A stretch of 64,000 nt of DNA from Colwellia sp. C2M11 (GTDB taxonomy: Bacteria > Pseudomonadota > Gammaproteobacteria > Enterobacterales > Alteromonadaceae), in contig NZ_JAHKQD010000048.1 in NCBI RefSeq assembly GCF_018860915.1, positions 62,001 through 126,000 on the forward strand. Direction: 5' to 3'. This document shows, piece after piece, positions 1-8,402 of the stretch (positions are counted from its first letter, which is position 1; every line of letters starts with the position of its first letter). Made by a program: the position numbers and the translations under genes. Under the pieces are notes generated by a model. The model was not told the origin of the DNA and made no database searches. It saw nothing but the letters and a program-made list of their open reading frames with translations.

Positions 1-1
1 T

Positions 2-466
2 GGCGGTATGTTTTTAAACAATCAACTTACTGACTTCTCTTTTCAACATCATGATAAAGACGGCAATGCCATTGTAAATGCGGTTGCGCCAAACAAGCGA
101 CCTCGTTCGTCAATGTCGCCATCAATTGTGTTAGATAAAGAAGGTGAATTCTTAATGGCAACAGGCTCTCCAGGTGGTAACAACATTATCGCCTATACCG
201 TTAAAACCTTAGTAGGTGTGTTTGAATGGGGTTTAGATCCACAAGCTGCTGTTGACTTACCCAATATGGTTGCCCGAGGCAAAACCGTTCGTTTAGAAAA
301 AGATGCTGCTCCAGAGTCATTAATTTCAGCAATGAAAGACATGGGCTTTGATGTTGATTCATCACGAGGAGAAAATTCAGGATTAAGTGTGATTATGCGC
401 AAGCCTGATGGCACACTCGAAGGTGCAGCAGACAAGCGACGAGAAGGCGTAATAGGAACACTTTAA
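2..466 (+). CDS. ggt: Gamma-glutamyltransferase, C-terminal fragment (cut by window edge)
   Basis: This is the 3' end of a gamma-glutamyltranspeptidase gene. The enzyme cleaves the gamma-glutamyl bond of glutathione in the periplasm and transfers the group to water or amino acids. The frame is already open at the first bases (two glycine codons before the first ATG), so the start lies outside the window. The visible ~154 residues carry small-subunit hallmarks: NKRPRSSMSPSIV, then the glycine-rich ATGSPGGNNII loop that forms the oxyanion and gamma-glutamyl binding region, and the usual C-terminal end with GAADKRREG. The catalytic threonine, which begins the small subunit, lies upstream and cannot be checked. 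A strong intrinsic terminator follows the stop. Confidence 0.9.
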   Translation, partial: GGMFLNNQLTDFSFQHHDKDGNAIVNAVAPNKRPRSSMSPSIVLDKEGEFLMATGSPGGNNIIAYTVKTLVGVFEWGLDPQAAVDLPNMVARGKTVRLEKDAAPESLISAMKDMGFDVDSSRGENSGLSVIMRKPDGTLEGAADKRREGVIGTL

Positions 467-532
467 AGCTGCTTTCCTTAACTAACTTCGATTAACTAAC
501 TTAGAAACTGAATATATATGCACTCTCATTGC

Positions 533-560
533 AAAGCCTGATTCTTTATCAGGCTTTTTC
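533..560 (+). terminator. Rho-independent terminator of ggt
   Basis: A 10-bp perfect stem (AAAGCCTGAT / ATCAGGCTTT) with loop TCTTT is followed by a T-rich tail. It lies 66 bases after the ggt stop and also sits between ggt and the convergent hemN. Confidence 0.9.
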
Positions 561-608
561 TTTCAGTTTTATACAAGTATTAACTTTAAAACATGATACT
601 TGGCTAAG

Positions 609-1979
609 TTAAATAACCCGAGAAAAACGTTGTTGGTTAATATGCTTTTTCATATAGGCATCAAAGCTCATACAAATATTACGGATAAGTAATCGAGCTT
701 TTTGCTCAACTTTAATTTCTTTCACATTATTTTCAACTAAACCGTCTTCAATAAATGATGTTAATAACGGTAAATCTTCAGCAAAATAGTCATCAAAGTT
801 GATATTATATTTTTCACTAATCTTTACTTTGCTAACATAAAGGTTACACATTAACTCTCGAATAACTTCACCACGTAAAATATCATCGTCAGTTAAACTA
901 ACGCCACGCTCAAGTGCATGTTGTTGGCTTTCAATCGCGTTATAATAGCTTTTTAAGTCTTTAGTATTTTGACCAAACGAACGTCCAATATTGCTGATCG
1001 ATGACACGCCAAGCCCCAGTAAATCACAACCGCCTTTGGTAGTATAACCTTGAAAATTACGATGCAAAGTACCATCACGTTGAGCAACAGAAAGCTCATC
1101 GTTCGATTTAGCGAAATGATCCATACCAATAAAATCGTAGCCATAACTACAAAGTGTTTCTATTGATAACTTCATTAAGGCAAATTTTAGTTTTACATCA
1201 GGCAGCCATTCATCACGTAACTTACGCTGTGCAGCAAAGCGACTTGGTAAATGGGCATAGCTGAACAATGAAATACGATCAACGTTCCACTCGTGCACTT
1301 TGTCTAAAGTATTTTTGAAGTTTTCTAAGGTTTGATGCGGTAAACCATAAATTAAATCGACATTAACAGACTGAAAACCTACCGCTTTTGCATGACCAAT
1401 AAATTCACCAATAAACTCGGTTGACTGCACACGGTTTATTGCTTTTTGTACTTTTAAATCTAAATCTTGTACACCTAAGCTTAACCGGTTGAATCCTAAT
1501 GAAAATAAGTGTTCGGCTAAATCCATCTGAATTTCGCGAGGATCAATCTCAATACTCATTTCAAGGTCATCAGAAAATTCGAATTTTTCTTTTAATAACG
1601 CTACTAAGGTTGTAATTTGTTTATGTGTTAAAAAGCTTGGTGTACCACCACCCCAGTGTAGCTGTTTAACTTTATACTCAGTAAATAATGGGGCTTGTAG
1701 GGCAATTTCTTGCGCTAAATAATCAAGGTATATATCAGCTTTATCACGGTGGCGAGTAATTACTTTATTGCAACCACAGTAATAACAAAGGGTATGACAA
1801 AAAGGAATGTGCACATATAGCGATAATTCACGGTTAGGTGAATCTTTTACCGCTTGAATAAAGTCATCATGCTTGAACTCATCATTAAACTCTAACGCAG
1901 TAGGATATGAAGTATATCTAGGGCCGCTGGTGTTATATTTACTGAGTAATTGATGATCGAAAAATTGACTTGCTTGCAT
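609..1979 (-). CDS. hemN: Oxygen-independent coproporphyrinogen III oxidase
   Basis: A radical SAM enzyme that oxidatively decarboxylates coproporphyrinogen III to protoporphyrinogen IX in heme synthesis without oxygen. The 456-residue length is normal for HemN. The [4Fe-4S]-binding CX3CX2C motif is at C61, C65 and C68 (HIPFCHTLCYYCGC), and the C residue following it is also typical of true HemN rather than HemW. Further HemN features are LHWGGGTPSFL, the SIEIDPRE segment and GVQDLD, with a C-terminal HemN domain rich in aromatic and basic residues. YihI and the DUF2489 gene lie immediately upstream on the same strand, as in related genera. I looked for an FNR site upstream and found no convincing one. 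Confidence 0.95.
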   Translation of the reverse strand: MQASQFFDHQLLSKYNTSGPRYTSYPTALEFNDEFKHDDFIQAVKDSPNRELSLYVHIPFCHTLCYYCGCNKVITRHRDKADIYLDYLAQEIALQAPLFTEYKVKQLHWGGGTPSFLTHKQITTLVALLKEKFEFSDDLEMSIEIDPREIQMDLAEHLFSLGFNRLSLGVQDLDLKVQKAINRVQSTEFIGEFIGHAKAVGFQSVNVDLIYGLPHQTLENFKNTLDKVHEWNVDRISLFSYAHLPSRFAAQRKLRDEWLPDVKLKFALMKLSIETLCSYGYDFIGMDHFAKSNDELSVAQRDGTLHRNFQGYTTKGGCDLLGLGVSSISNIGRSFGQNTKDLKSYYNAIESQQHALERGVSLTDDDILRGEVIRELMCNLYVSKVKISEKYNINFDDYFAEDLPLLTSFIEDGLVENNVKEIKVEQKARLLIRNICMSFDAYMKKHINQQRFSRVI

Positions 1980-2135
1980 GATGTTACCCGTAATTTATCT
2001 AAGCTAAAGCGATTAATAACGCGTATTATACTTAGATTAATTTCGAGTTTATTGATTCAACACAAGCAATGATCGAAATGTGTAAGTTATTTAAACTTGC
2101 TTCTTATGTTAAATAACCCACATTAATGTCTGTAG

Positions 2136-2645
2136 TTACGTAACTGAATTTGAAGCCTTTAAGGCACTGATTCTTTCTGTGACATACTGTTTCAATAAGC
2201 CAAGATCTGTCACAATATCATCATGTAATTTTGCTTCACTAGTCATACGTTGATAATCTTCTTTCATCCGCTGTTTTTTATCGAGTTTTTTTCTATCACC
2301 AAGAATTGAAAGATGCTTTATTTCTTCATATTGTTGAAATATCGCAGGAAATTGTTGGGATAATTCACTGCTCAATTTTAAAGAATCAAGTAATACTGAC
2401 AAACGCCAACATCCCTCACTAAAATCACACTGCTCTTCTTGCATAGCACGTACAATGATTTGCACACTAGCAAGTATTTTATCATCATGCTTAGCTAAGG
2501 CTTGCTGACGCAGTAGTTCATTTTGCTGTTGGGCGCGTTTTTGTACACTCAATTGTTTCAACAATTTACCTGCATAAAATGCTAAGCTTAAAACGATAAT
2601 TACCGCAACAACAACGGCAATAAACCAGTATGGATTCATATTCAT
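2136..2645 (-). CDS. DUF2489 membrane-anchored protein
   Basis: A 169-residue protein of unknown function that I assign to the DUF2489 family by its composition and its position between yihI and hemN. One hydrophobic segment (about residues 7-27, PYWFIAVVVAVIIVLSLAFYA) anchors it in the inner membrane. The rest is predicted cytosolic, helical and glutamine/lysine-rich, with the conserved region QCDFSEGCWRLSVLLD and a C-terminal DIVTDLGLLKQYV segment. The stop of yihI is only 17 bases upstream of its start, so the two are probably cotranscribed. An ATG with a nearby AAGG supports the chosen start. No catalytic motif is visible. Confidence 0.75.
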   Translation of the reverse strand: MNMNPYWFIAVVVAVIIVLSLAFYAGKLLKQLSVQKRAQQQNELLRQQALAKHDDKILASVQIIVRAMQEEQCDFSEGCWRLSVLLDSLKLSSELSQQFPAIFQQYEEIKHLSILGDRKKLDKKQRMKEDYQRMTSEAKLHDDIVTDLGLLKQYVTERISALKASNSVT

Positions 2646-2662
2646 TAACCTTAGCTATTATG

Positions 2663-3250
2663 TTATTTAGTTGAATCAGGTAAAGTGGAATTGTCTAACT
2701 TATCCCATAAATCTTCTTCAGAGCTAATGCTCGTGTTGATGATTTCGTCTTCTTCATCATCTAATTCAGCGCTTATTTCTTCATGACGTTCCATCATGTT
2801 GTTAAAGTAGTTAACTTCTTCGTGCGTTAAATCGATACCATCTTCTTGTTTAGCCAAAATAACTTGTAACTGCTCATCTTCTTCAATATTAGCTAATTCT
2901 TGCGCTAAACTAAGCTCCACATCAGTATCATCATTTACAGAACGTAATGCGGCAATAGGATCTTGTTTCGGTTTACTGGTTTTTACTTTAGCTTTAACTA
3001 GCTCATTTTTAGCTGGCTTTACAGGAGCGCCTAAATCGATAGCTTTTTTACTGCCAATACGAGGATCTTTATTCAGATTAGCCTTTTGCTCTAAATTATT
3101 ATCTAGCTGTGCTTCTTGTTGGCGGTTACCCGGCTTTTTACCTGTTTTTTTACGCACTCTTTTTTCAATATTAGATAATTCAACTTTACTTAATTTGGCT
3201 TTCGCTGTTGGCGCGCCACCTGGTTTTCTAGATTTTTTTGTACGAGACAT
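2663..3250 (-). CDS. yihI: Der GTPase-activating protein YihI
   Basis: YihI stimulates GTP hydrolysis by the ribosome-assembly GTPase Der and so tunes 50S subunit maturation. The 195-residue product has the family's two-part layout: a very basic, disordered N-terminus (SRTKKSRKPGGAP, then RVRKKTGKKPGNRQQ) and an acidic helical C-terminal domain (QELANIEEDEQLQVILAKQEDGIDLTHEEVNYFNNMM) that contains the Der-contacting region. The C-terminal tail is almost entirely acidic. It is the first gene of the yihI-DUF2489 pair and sits upstream of hemN, a neighbourhood also seen in enteric bacteria. Confidence 0.9.
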   Translation of the reverse strand: MSRTKKSRKPGGAPTAKAKLSKVELSNIEKRVRKKTGKKPGNRQQEAQLDNNLEQKANLNKDPRIGSKKAIDLGAPVKPAKNELVKAKVKTSKPKQDPIAALRSVNDDTDVELSLAQELANIEEDEQLQVILAKQEDGIDLTHEEVNYFNNMMERHEEISAELDDEEDEIINTSISSEEDLWDKLDNSTLPDSTK

Positions 3251-3377
3251 GAATATGATACTTTTTTAACGATTAATTGCGCTATTTTACGCCATTAACC
3301 GTTAAAAAGTAATGGATAGTTTCTAGTTTTGGATAACCGTATGAATGGTTTTGAATAATGTGCTTTTCTAACTGCTT

Positions 3378-3905
3378 TTATTCATGCAACCAAGCGGCAT
3401 GTCGTGGTGCTTTTTTGGTTTTCGACCACTCTTCAACCATATCATAACCCACACGATTCAATTCTTTATATTGCTCTGGCGTACCTGTGTTAGCAGCTAA
3501 CTCTAAACGATGCCCGTTAGGATCAAAAAAATAAATTGACTTAAACACCCCATGATTGACTGGCCCTAAAACATCGACACCTTTACTTTCCAATGTTTTT
3601 TTTGCTGAAATGAGTGCTTCAACACTTTCAATACGTAAGGCTAAATGTTGTACCCAAGCCGGTGTATTTTCATCTCGTCCCATATCAGGCGAGTTGGGAA
3701 TTTCAAAAAAAGCGAGCACGTTTTCATTGCCAGCATCTAAAAAGATATGCATGTAGGGATCAGGCGCTTTAGTCGAAGGAACTTCATCTTCAGCAATTGC
3801 TAACACTAAATCCATGTTCAACTTATCTTTATACCAATCGGTTGTTTCTTTGGCATCTTTACAACGATAAGCGACGTGGTGAATTTTTTCAATATTTATC
3901 ATCAT
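3378..3905 (-). CDS. VOC (glyoxalase/dioxygenase) superfamily protein
   Basis: A single-polypeptide two-module vicinal-oxygen-chelate fold of 175 residues. Module 1 opens with EKIHHVAYRCKDAKETTDWYKDKL and module 2 with VQHLALRIESVEALISAKKTL. Likely metal ligands are the histidine of HHVAY, the histidine of QHLAL and the glutamate of HRLELA near the C-terminus, after the typical IYFFDPNGHRLEL strand. The family covers glyoxalase I, extradiol dioxygenases and fosfomycin-resistance enzymes; the substrate cannot be told from sequence. It stands alone between yihI and purU. The second codon is also ATG, so the true start could be one codon later. Confidence 0.8.
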   Translation of the reverse strand: MMINIEKIHHVAYRCKDAKETTDWYKDKLNMDLVLAIAEDEVPSTKAPDPYMHIFLDAGNENVLAFFEIPNSPDMGRDENTPAWVQHLALRIESVEALISAKKTLESKGVDVLGPVNHGVFKSIYFFDPNGHRLELAANTGTPEQYKELNRVGYDMVEEWSKTKKAPRHAAWLHE

Positions 3906-4107
3906 TAGGGCTTCTTAAACTTAGCTAAAGTATGATCTAATTTTAATCACACCTTAGTTAAGTTCGCTAATTTTAGCCCTATTTAAGTACTTATGAAACG
4001 TCAGCAATTCACTACGCTTGATTGTATAGAAATTATTACAACGCTAAGTTATGTTCGATTTGAATATCTAGACTCGAATAGCTAAATTCCATAGCTAAGT
4101 TTTAGAG

Positions 4108-4968
4108 CTAGGCAAGTATTACTGTTTTATCACCATTCAAACAGACGCGTTGCTCAGCATGGATCCTTACCGCATGACTTAAGGCTGTTGCTTCTAAATC
4201 ATGGCCCATATGAACCATCTGTTCGATAGTGAAAGTATGATTAATTGGTTTCACTTCTTGCGCAATAATAGGTCCTTCGTCTAAATTAGCTGTTACATAA
4301 TGCGCTGTTGCACCAATAACTTTTACACCACGCTTATGTGCTTGATGATATGGGCGAGCCCCTTTAAAGCTTGGTAAAAAAGAATGATGAATATTAATAG
4401 CACGACCCGCTAATTCTCGACATAAATCATCAGATAAAATTTGCATGTAACGTGCAAGTACCAGTAAATCCGCATCACATTTATTCATTAACGAGAGTAT
4501 TTCGGCTTCTTGCTCTACTTTTGTCTCTTTCGTAATTGGTAAATAATGGAAAGGAACACCATGCCATTTAGCAAGTGGCTGGCAATCTTGGTGATTAGAA
4601 ATGACGGCAACAATATTAATGGGTAAAACACCTGATTTCCATTTAGTTAATAATGATACTAAACAGTGATCATCCTTTGAAACAGCAATAACGACGTTAG
4701 GTACATCGTTTTTATTACGAAGCTTATATTCCATATTAAGTGGTTTAGCTAACTCATCTACAGCTTCTATAAACTCATTTGCTGATACCGTTAAATTTCG
4801 ATCATCGAAGGCGATACGCGAAAAAAATGTTTCTGTATAAGGGTCACTATATTGCGAAGTTTCAGTAATAAAAGCGCCATGCTCAAATAAACTTTGTGAA
4901 ACTTTTGCTAAAACGCCTGTATTATCCGGACATTGCCAAGTAAGAATATAATGATTAGGTGTGGTCAT
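4108..4968 (-). CDS. purU: Formyltetrahydrofolate deformylase
   Basis: PurU hydrolyses 10-formyl-tetrahydrofolate to formate and tetrahydrofolate, balancing one-carbon pools and supplying formate for PurT. The 286-residue protein has an N-terminal ACT domain (about 7-85, YILTWQCPDNTGVLAKVSQSL) and a formyltransferase-fold domain (about 90-280). The catalytic region is clear: AINIHHSFLPSFKGARPYHQA carries the conserved Asn-His pair, followed by GATAHYVTANLDEGPIIAQ with the conserved Asp. Glycine or methionine often regulate this enzyme through the ACT domain. It is monocistronic, with unrelated neighbours on both sides. Confidence 0.95.
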   Translation of the reverse strand: MTTPNHYILTWQCPDNTGVLAKVSQSLFEHGAFITETSQYSDPYTETFFSRIAFDDRNLTVSANEFIEAVDELAKPLNMEYKLRNKNDVPNVVIAVSKDDHCLVSLLTKWKSGVLPINIVAVISNHQDCQPLAKWHGVPFHYLPITKETKVEQEAEILSLMNKCDADLLVLARYMQILSDDLCRELAGRAINIHHSFLPSFKGARPYHQAHKRGVKVIGATAHYVTANLDEGPIIAQEVKPINHTFTIEQMVHMGHDLEATALSHAVRIHAEQRVCLNGDKTVILA

Positions 4969-5356
4969 GATGATATTTTGCTACTGAAATAAAAAGAAGC
5001 GATATAATTGGCTATTTTGATGAATTATTCCAGTATTTTCATAGTCTTTTTGGCTATATCTTTTATTCTTGTGCTCCTTCACTAGATAAATGATGTCTTT
5101 TCAAAATATAAAGCTGCGCAATTCTCTCTCTTGCCCAAGGAGTTTTACGTCAAAACTTTAAACTAGATTGAATATACTTGCTAACTAACAATAATTAATA
5201 TTATAACAAAAATACATCAAAAAAAGGCACCACACTTTTAAACAAGTTAAAAGATATGATGCCTTTAGTTGACTGAATAAACAGAAATAACAAGCTAGGA
5301 GTTATTTAACGCTTATTGCTCAAACTATAGAGCTTAGTATTGCAAACAATGAATGC
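4969..5356. other. Gene-free stretch between purU and the peroxiredoxin gene
   Basis: These 388 bases contain the purU promoter region (right of the purU start on the minus strand) and the terminator of the upstream peroxiredoxin-glutaredoxin gene. I see no small ORF with a ribosome binding site, no riboswitch-like fold and no repeat besides the terminator. Confidence 0.6.
5223..5266 (-). terminator. Long-stem terminator after the peroxiredoxin-glutaredoxin gene
   Basis: On the minus strand a 12-bp outer stem (AAAGGCATCATA pairing with TGTGGTGCCTTT, two G-T pairs) encloses a second 7-bp stem (CTTTTAA / TTAAAAG), and is followed by seven Ts. It lies about 90 bases past the stop codon of the gene at 5357. 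Confidence 0.8.
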
Positions 5357-6103
5357 TTAAGAGAAATACTTCTCTAAATCATCTGCACCGCCAATATGTT
5401 TTCCGTCAATGAAAACTTGTGGCACAGTGTCAGCATTAGTGATTGCTCGCATAGCTGAAATACTAATTTCATCGCCTAAGGTTAATTCATCAAAAGCTAA
5501 ACCTTGTTTAGCTAATAATGTTTTAGCTCTAGCACAGTGTGGACAACCTGGTTTTGTAAACAAACTAACTTTCGTTGTTTGAACTGCTTCAGGGTTAATG
5601 TAAGCAAGCATAGTGTCAGCATCAGAAACTTCAAACGGGTCGCCTGGTAAATCAGGTTCAATAAACATTTTTTCAATAACACCGTCTTTAACTAGCATAG
5701 AATAGCGCCAGCTACGATTACCGAAACCAATAGCATTTTTAGCAACAAGTAGACCCATACCATCAGTAAAGTCACCATTGCCATCGGGGATAAAACTAAC
5801 ATTTTCAGCATCTTGATCTGCAGCCCAAGCGTTCATCACAAAGGTATCATTGACTGATACACAAATAATTTCATCTACGCCATTTTGCGCAAATTTACTT
5901 GCTAGCTCATTGTAACGCGGTAAATGCGTTGACGAACAAGTTGGTGTAAAAGCGCCAGGTAATGAAAAAACAACAACGGTTTTTCCAGCAAAAATTTCTT
6001 GGGTATCGCGTTCACTCCAACTGCCATTAACGAACATTGGAAATGTTACTGAAGGAACTTTTTGACCTTCTTTATTTTCGAAATTTGCATTTTGAGCAGA
6101 CAT
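5357..6103 (-). CDS. Peroxiredoxin-5/glutaredoxin fusion (hybrid Prx, PGdx type)
   Basis: A 248-residue thiol peroxidase that reduces hydrogen peroxide and alkyl hydroperoxides using glutathione through its own glutaredoxin domain. Residues about 1-165 are a Prx5-type domain with the peroxidatic cysteine C56 in PGAFTPTCSSTHLP. Residues about 176-248 are a glutaredoxin domain with the CPHC active site (C187 and C190 in KPGCPHC), the TVPQVFIDG cis-proline loop and GGADDL glutathione-binding turn. The fusion is known from Haemophilus PGdx and other gammaproteobacteria. No oxyR lies next to it here. It is divergent from the small gene at 6450. Confidence 0.92.
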   Translation of the reverse strand: MSAQNANFENKEGQKVPSVTFPMFVNGSWSERDTQEIFAGKTVVVFSLPGAFTPTCSSTHLPRYNELASKFAQNGVDEIICVSVNDTFVMNAWAADQDAENVSFIPDGNGDFTDGMGLLVAKNAIGFGNRSWRYSMLVKDGVIEKMFIEPDLPGDPFEVSDADTMLAYINPEAVQTTKVSLFTKPGCPHCARAKTLLAKQGLAFDELTLGDEISISAMRAITNADTVPQVFIDGKHIGGADDLEKYFS

Positions 6104-6449
6104 TTGTATTCCTTATTTGATACTAATTTATTTAAATTTACATGTTGGCATTTAATGAAGCTATTATTTAGTAAAAAGCATAATAATTAAAGTGATTTAA
6201 ATAGATACTCTTAATCTAAAAAACAAATACACGATAATTATACTAATAACTATTGTAATAACACTCTGTATATTTACAAGGCTGATCGACCAGAGAATAT
6301 CATTTGATATGTAACAGAAAAAATATTCAAGAGGAACAAGCTAAATTCTCTATTAACTTGCAATAGCAATAAAATATGCTTACTTGGCAAATAGCGATAA
6401 AGTTGCTATCAATAGTGCACAATAATATTAGCGTAAAGTAGACACTATA
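6104..6449. other. Divergent intergenic region
   Basis: These 346 very AT-rich bases separate two divergent genes and must hold both promoters. I could not pick out a convincing operator, small ORF or structured RNA in it. Confidence 0.5.
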
Positions 6450-6845
6450 ATGCAATTACCGGAAGACGGAGTTTATACTATTGAGCGGCAAAGTAATATT
6501 TTACTTATTGATATACAAGGCGCTTTTAATGACACTGTTTCTGAACAGTATCACCAAGATATAAAAATTATTACCGAAAAAATGAGTGATGAGCCTTGGG
6601 CTTCTTTAATTTCTTTTCAAGATAACAGCCTTTTTACCCCAGAAGCAGAACAAAAATTGGTTGAAACAACAGAATATCGTGTTGATAACGGCATGATTGC
6701 AATTGCTGCTGTTATTATTAATAGTGCACATGCTGATATTTTACAAATGCAATTACAACGCGTATATCAAAGCTGTTCTATTCAATTTAATTTTTTTAGT
6801 GATATAAAGCCTGCTCGAAATTGGCTAAATAGTTTTATAAACTAA
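6450..6845 (+). CDS. Small hypothetical protein, possibly STAS-like
   Basis: A 131-residue soluble protein with no signal peptide or membrane segment. The pattern of short strands and helices (YTIERQSNILLIDIQGAFNDTVSEQYHQDI, then PWASLISFQD, then AIAAVIINSAHADILQMQLQRVY) resembles the STAS/SpoIIAA-like fold found in small regulatory and lipid-binding proteins. No conserved catalytic residue stands out, and I do not recognise a named family. The codon use matches its neighbours. It is followed after 79 bases by sfsA and may share its transcript. The fold assignment is inference. Confidence 0.6.
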   Translation: MQLPEDGVYTIERQSNILLIDIQGAFNDTVSEQYHQDIKIITEKMSDEPWASLISFQDNSLFTPEAEQKLVETTEYRVDNGMIAIAAVIINSAHADILQMQLQRVYQSCSIQFNFFSDIKPARNWLNSFIN

Positions 6846-6924
6846 AGACTTCACCTTTGTTAACAGCACTTTTTATCGTAAGCTTTATACTAAGTTGATT
6901 CCATTTATTAGATAACGTTTACCT

Positions 6925-7656
6925 ATGCAATTATCCTTACAACCTGCTACCTTAATTCAGCGCTACAAGCGTTTCCTTGCTGATGTGACATTAGCAGATA
7001 ACTCACCTATTACAATGCATGTTGCCAATACTGGTGCGATGACTGGTTGTGCTGAACCTGAAGATACGGTTTGGTATAGCACATCTACTAATCCTAAACG
7101 TAAATATCCCCACAGTTGGGAGCTAACACAAACTAAAAAAAATCACTTTATCTGTGTGAATACGATTCGAGCAAATGAACTAGCAGAAGAAGCAATTCTC
7201 AATGGTACGATTACAGAATTACAAGGCTTTACAAAGTTAGAAAGAGAAGTGAAATACGGGGAAGAAAATAGTCGTATAGATATTTTATTAAGTAATCCTA
7301 ATAACGCTAATATTACTGGCACTATAAAAGCGAAAACCTATATTGAAGTAAAAAGTGTTACTCTACTTGATGGCGATCAAGGCTACTTTCCCGATGCCGT
7401 TACAGCTCGAGGACAAAAACATTTAAGAGAGCTAATGAGTATTGTAAAAAGTGGTCATCGAGCCGTATTATTATTTACCGTATTACACACAGGCATCACA
7501 AGTTTTAAAGTTGCCGCACATATTGACCAAAAATATGCTGACTTACTACAAGAAGCGATTGAATCAGGAGTTGAAGTATTGATCTATAAAGCAAAAATAG
7601 ACTCTGAAAACATATCATTATCTGAACAACTTTTTTATAATCAAGCATTCGAATAA
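6925..7656 (+). CDS. sfsA: SfsA DNA-binding/sugar fermentation stimulation protein homologue
   Basis: SfsA of Escherichia coli stimulates maltose utilisation genes together with CRP; the fold combines an OB-like N-terminal domain with a nuclease-like domain. The 243-residue length fits the family. Recognisable segments are [11 protein letters not shown] near the start, [21 protein letters not shown], the family signature [10 protein letters not shown] followed by [16 protein letters not shown], and the C-terminal [16 protein letters not shown]. The acidic E-x-K and D residues match the restriction-endonuclease-like core. Its cellular role remains poorly defined. A terminator-like inverted repeat separates it from the convergent response-regulator gene. 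Confidence 0.92.
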   Translation: MQLSLQPATLIQRYKRFLADVTLADNSPITMHVANTGAMTGCAEPEDTVWYSTSTNPKRKYPHSWELTQTKKNHFICVNTIRANELAEEAILNGTITELQGFTKLEREVKYGEENSRIDILLSNPNNANITGTIKAKTYIEVKSVTLLDGDQGYFPDAVTARGQKHLRELMSIVKSGHRAVLLFTVLHTGITSFKVAAHIDQKYADLLQEAIESGVEVLIYKAKIDSENISLSEQLFYNQAFE

Positions 7657-7696
7657 TTACGTATTTTTATGAGCAATAAAATACTGTTAAGTTTGT

Positions 7697-7754
7697 AAAT
7701 AGCCCTTTTACAGAACACTTAACAATATAAGATCAATAAACTTTAGGGCTATTT
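7697..7754. terminator. Inverted repeat between convergent sfsA and the LuxR-type regulator
   Basis: AAATAGCCCT (7697-7706) pairs with AGGGCTATTT (7745-7754), with T-rich sequence after the right arm. The right arm overlaps the last codons of the minus-strand gene. The loop is long (38 bases), with a smaller GTTAAGT / ACTTAAC pair overlapping it, so termination strength is uncertain. Confidence 0.5.
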
Positions 7755-8402
7755 GTTTTTTTCAATCAAGCCATGGTTAACGGCGTATCGTACTAATTCT
7801 GCTAGCGTTTCGACTTTTAATTTCGTTTTTATATTTCGACGATGCGCATCAACGGTTCTAAAGCTAATATCTAGCTTACGGGCGACTTCTTTGCTTGATA
7901 AGCCACTCGCCACATGTGAAAGAATAACTTGCTCACGTGTGGTTAACCTTTCATTATCAGCTTGCATTGGATTTTCAATTAACATTTTTGAGATAGAGCT
8001 ACTAAAATGAGTATTACCTTTAGCTACCGCTTTGATCGCAAAGTAAACTTCTTCAGACGAGGTATCTTTGAGCACATAACCACTAGCGCCAGCATCAATA
8101 GCACTTCGAACAAATTCTGGTCTATCATGCATACTAAAAATAAGTACACGCGTCTCTGGAAGTTGCTCTGATATGATCTCAGTCGCATCGATTCCGTTCA
8201 TTTTCGGCATACTTACGTCCATGATAATAACATCAGGCTTTAACTCTTTTGCTTTACTTAAAGCCTCAGCTCCGTCATCTGTTGCCCCCACAATTTCAAT
8301 ATCATCATAAAATGCTAAACATGCCGTTAAACCACCTTGTACCATAGGGTGATCATCAACAAGCATGACAGAAATTTTTGACTTATTATTATTATCTATC
8401 AT
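7749..8402 (-). CDS. NarL/FixJ-family response regulator (LuxR-type HTH)
   Basis: A 217-residue transcription factor. The receiver domain (about 9-130) has the acidic pair in VDDHP, phosphoacceptor D62 in VIIMDVSMPKMNG, the T/S in ILIFSMHD and the lysine in YVLKDTSSEEV. The C-terminal LuxR-type helix-turn-helix (about 150-212) reads LTTREQVILSHVASGLSSKEVARKLDISFRTVDAHRRNI. Its start overlaps the end of the sensor kinase gene by 11 bases, so kinase and regulator are translated from one message. Divergent transcription from the TRAP operon suggests that the operon is its target, as for other DctSR-like pairs; this is inference. Confidence 0.93.
   Translation of the reverse strand: MIDNNNKSKISVMLVDDHPMVQGGLTACLAFYDDIEIVGATDDGAEALSKAKELKPDVIIMDVSMPKMNGIDATEIISEQLPETRVLIFSMHDRPEFVRSAIDAGASGYVLKDTSSEEVYFAIKAVAKGNTHFSSSISKMLIENPMQADNERLTTREQVILSHVASGLSSKEVARKLDISFRTVDAHRRNIKTKLKVETLAELVRYAVNHGLIEKNK

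Noticed and set aside
1980-2135. Possible FNR site upstream of hemN
   Set aside because: TTGATTCAA-like sequence occurs, but the TTGAT-N4-ATCAA dyad is not met, so I do not call it.
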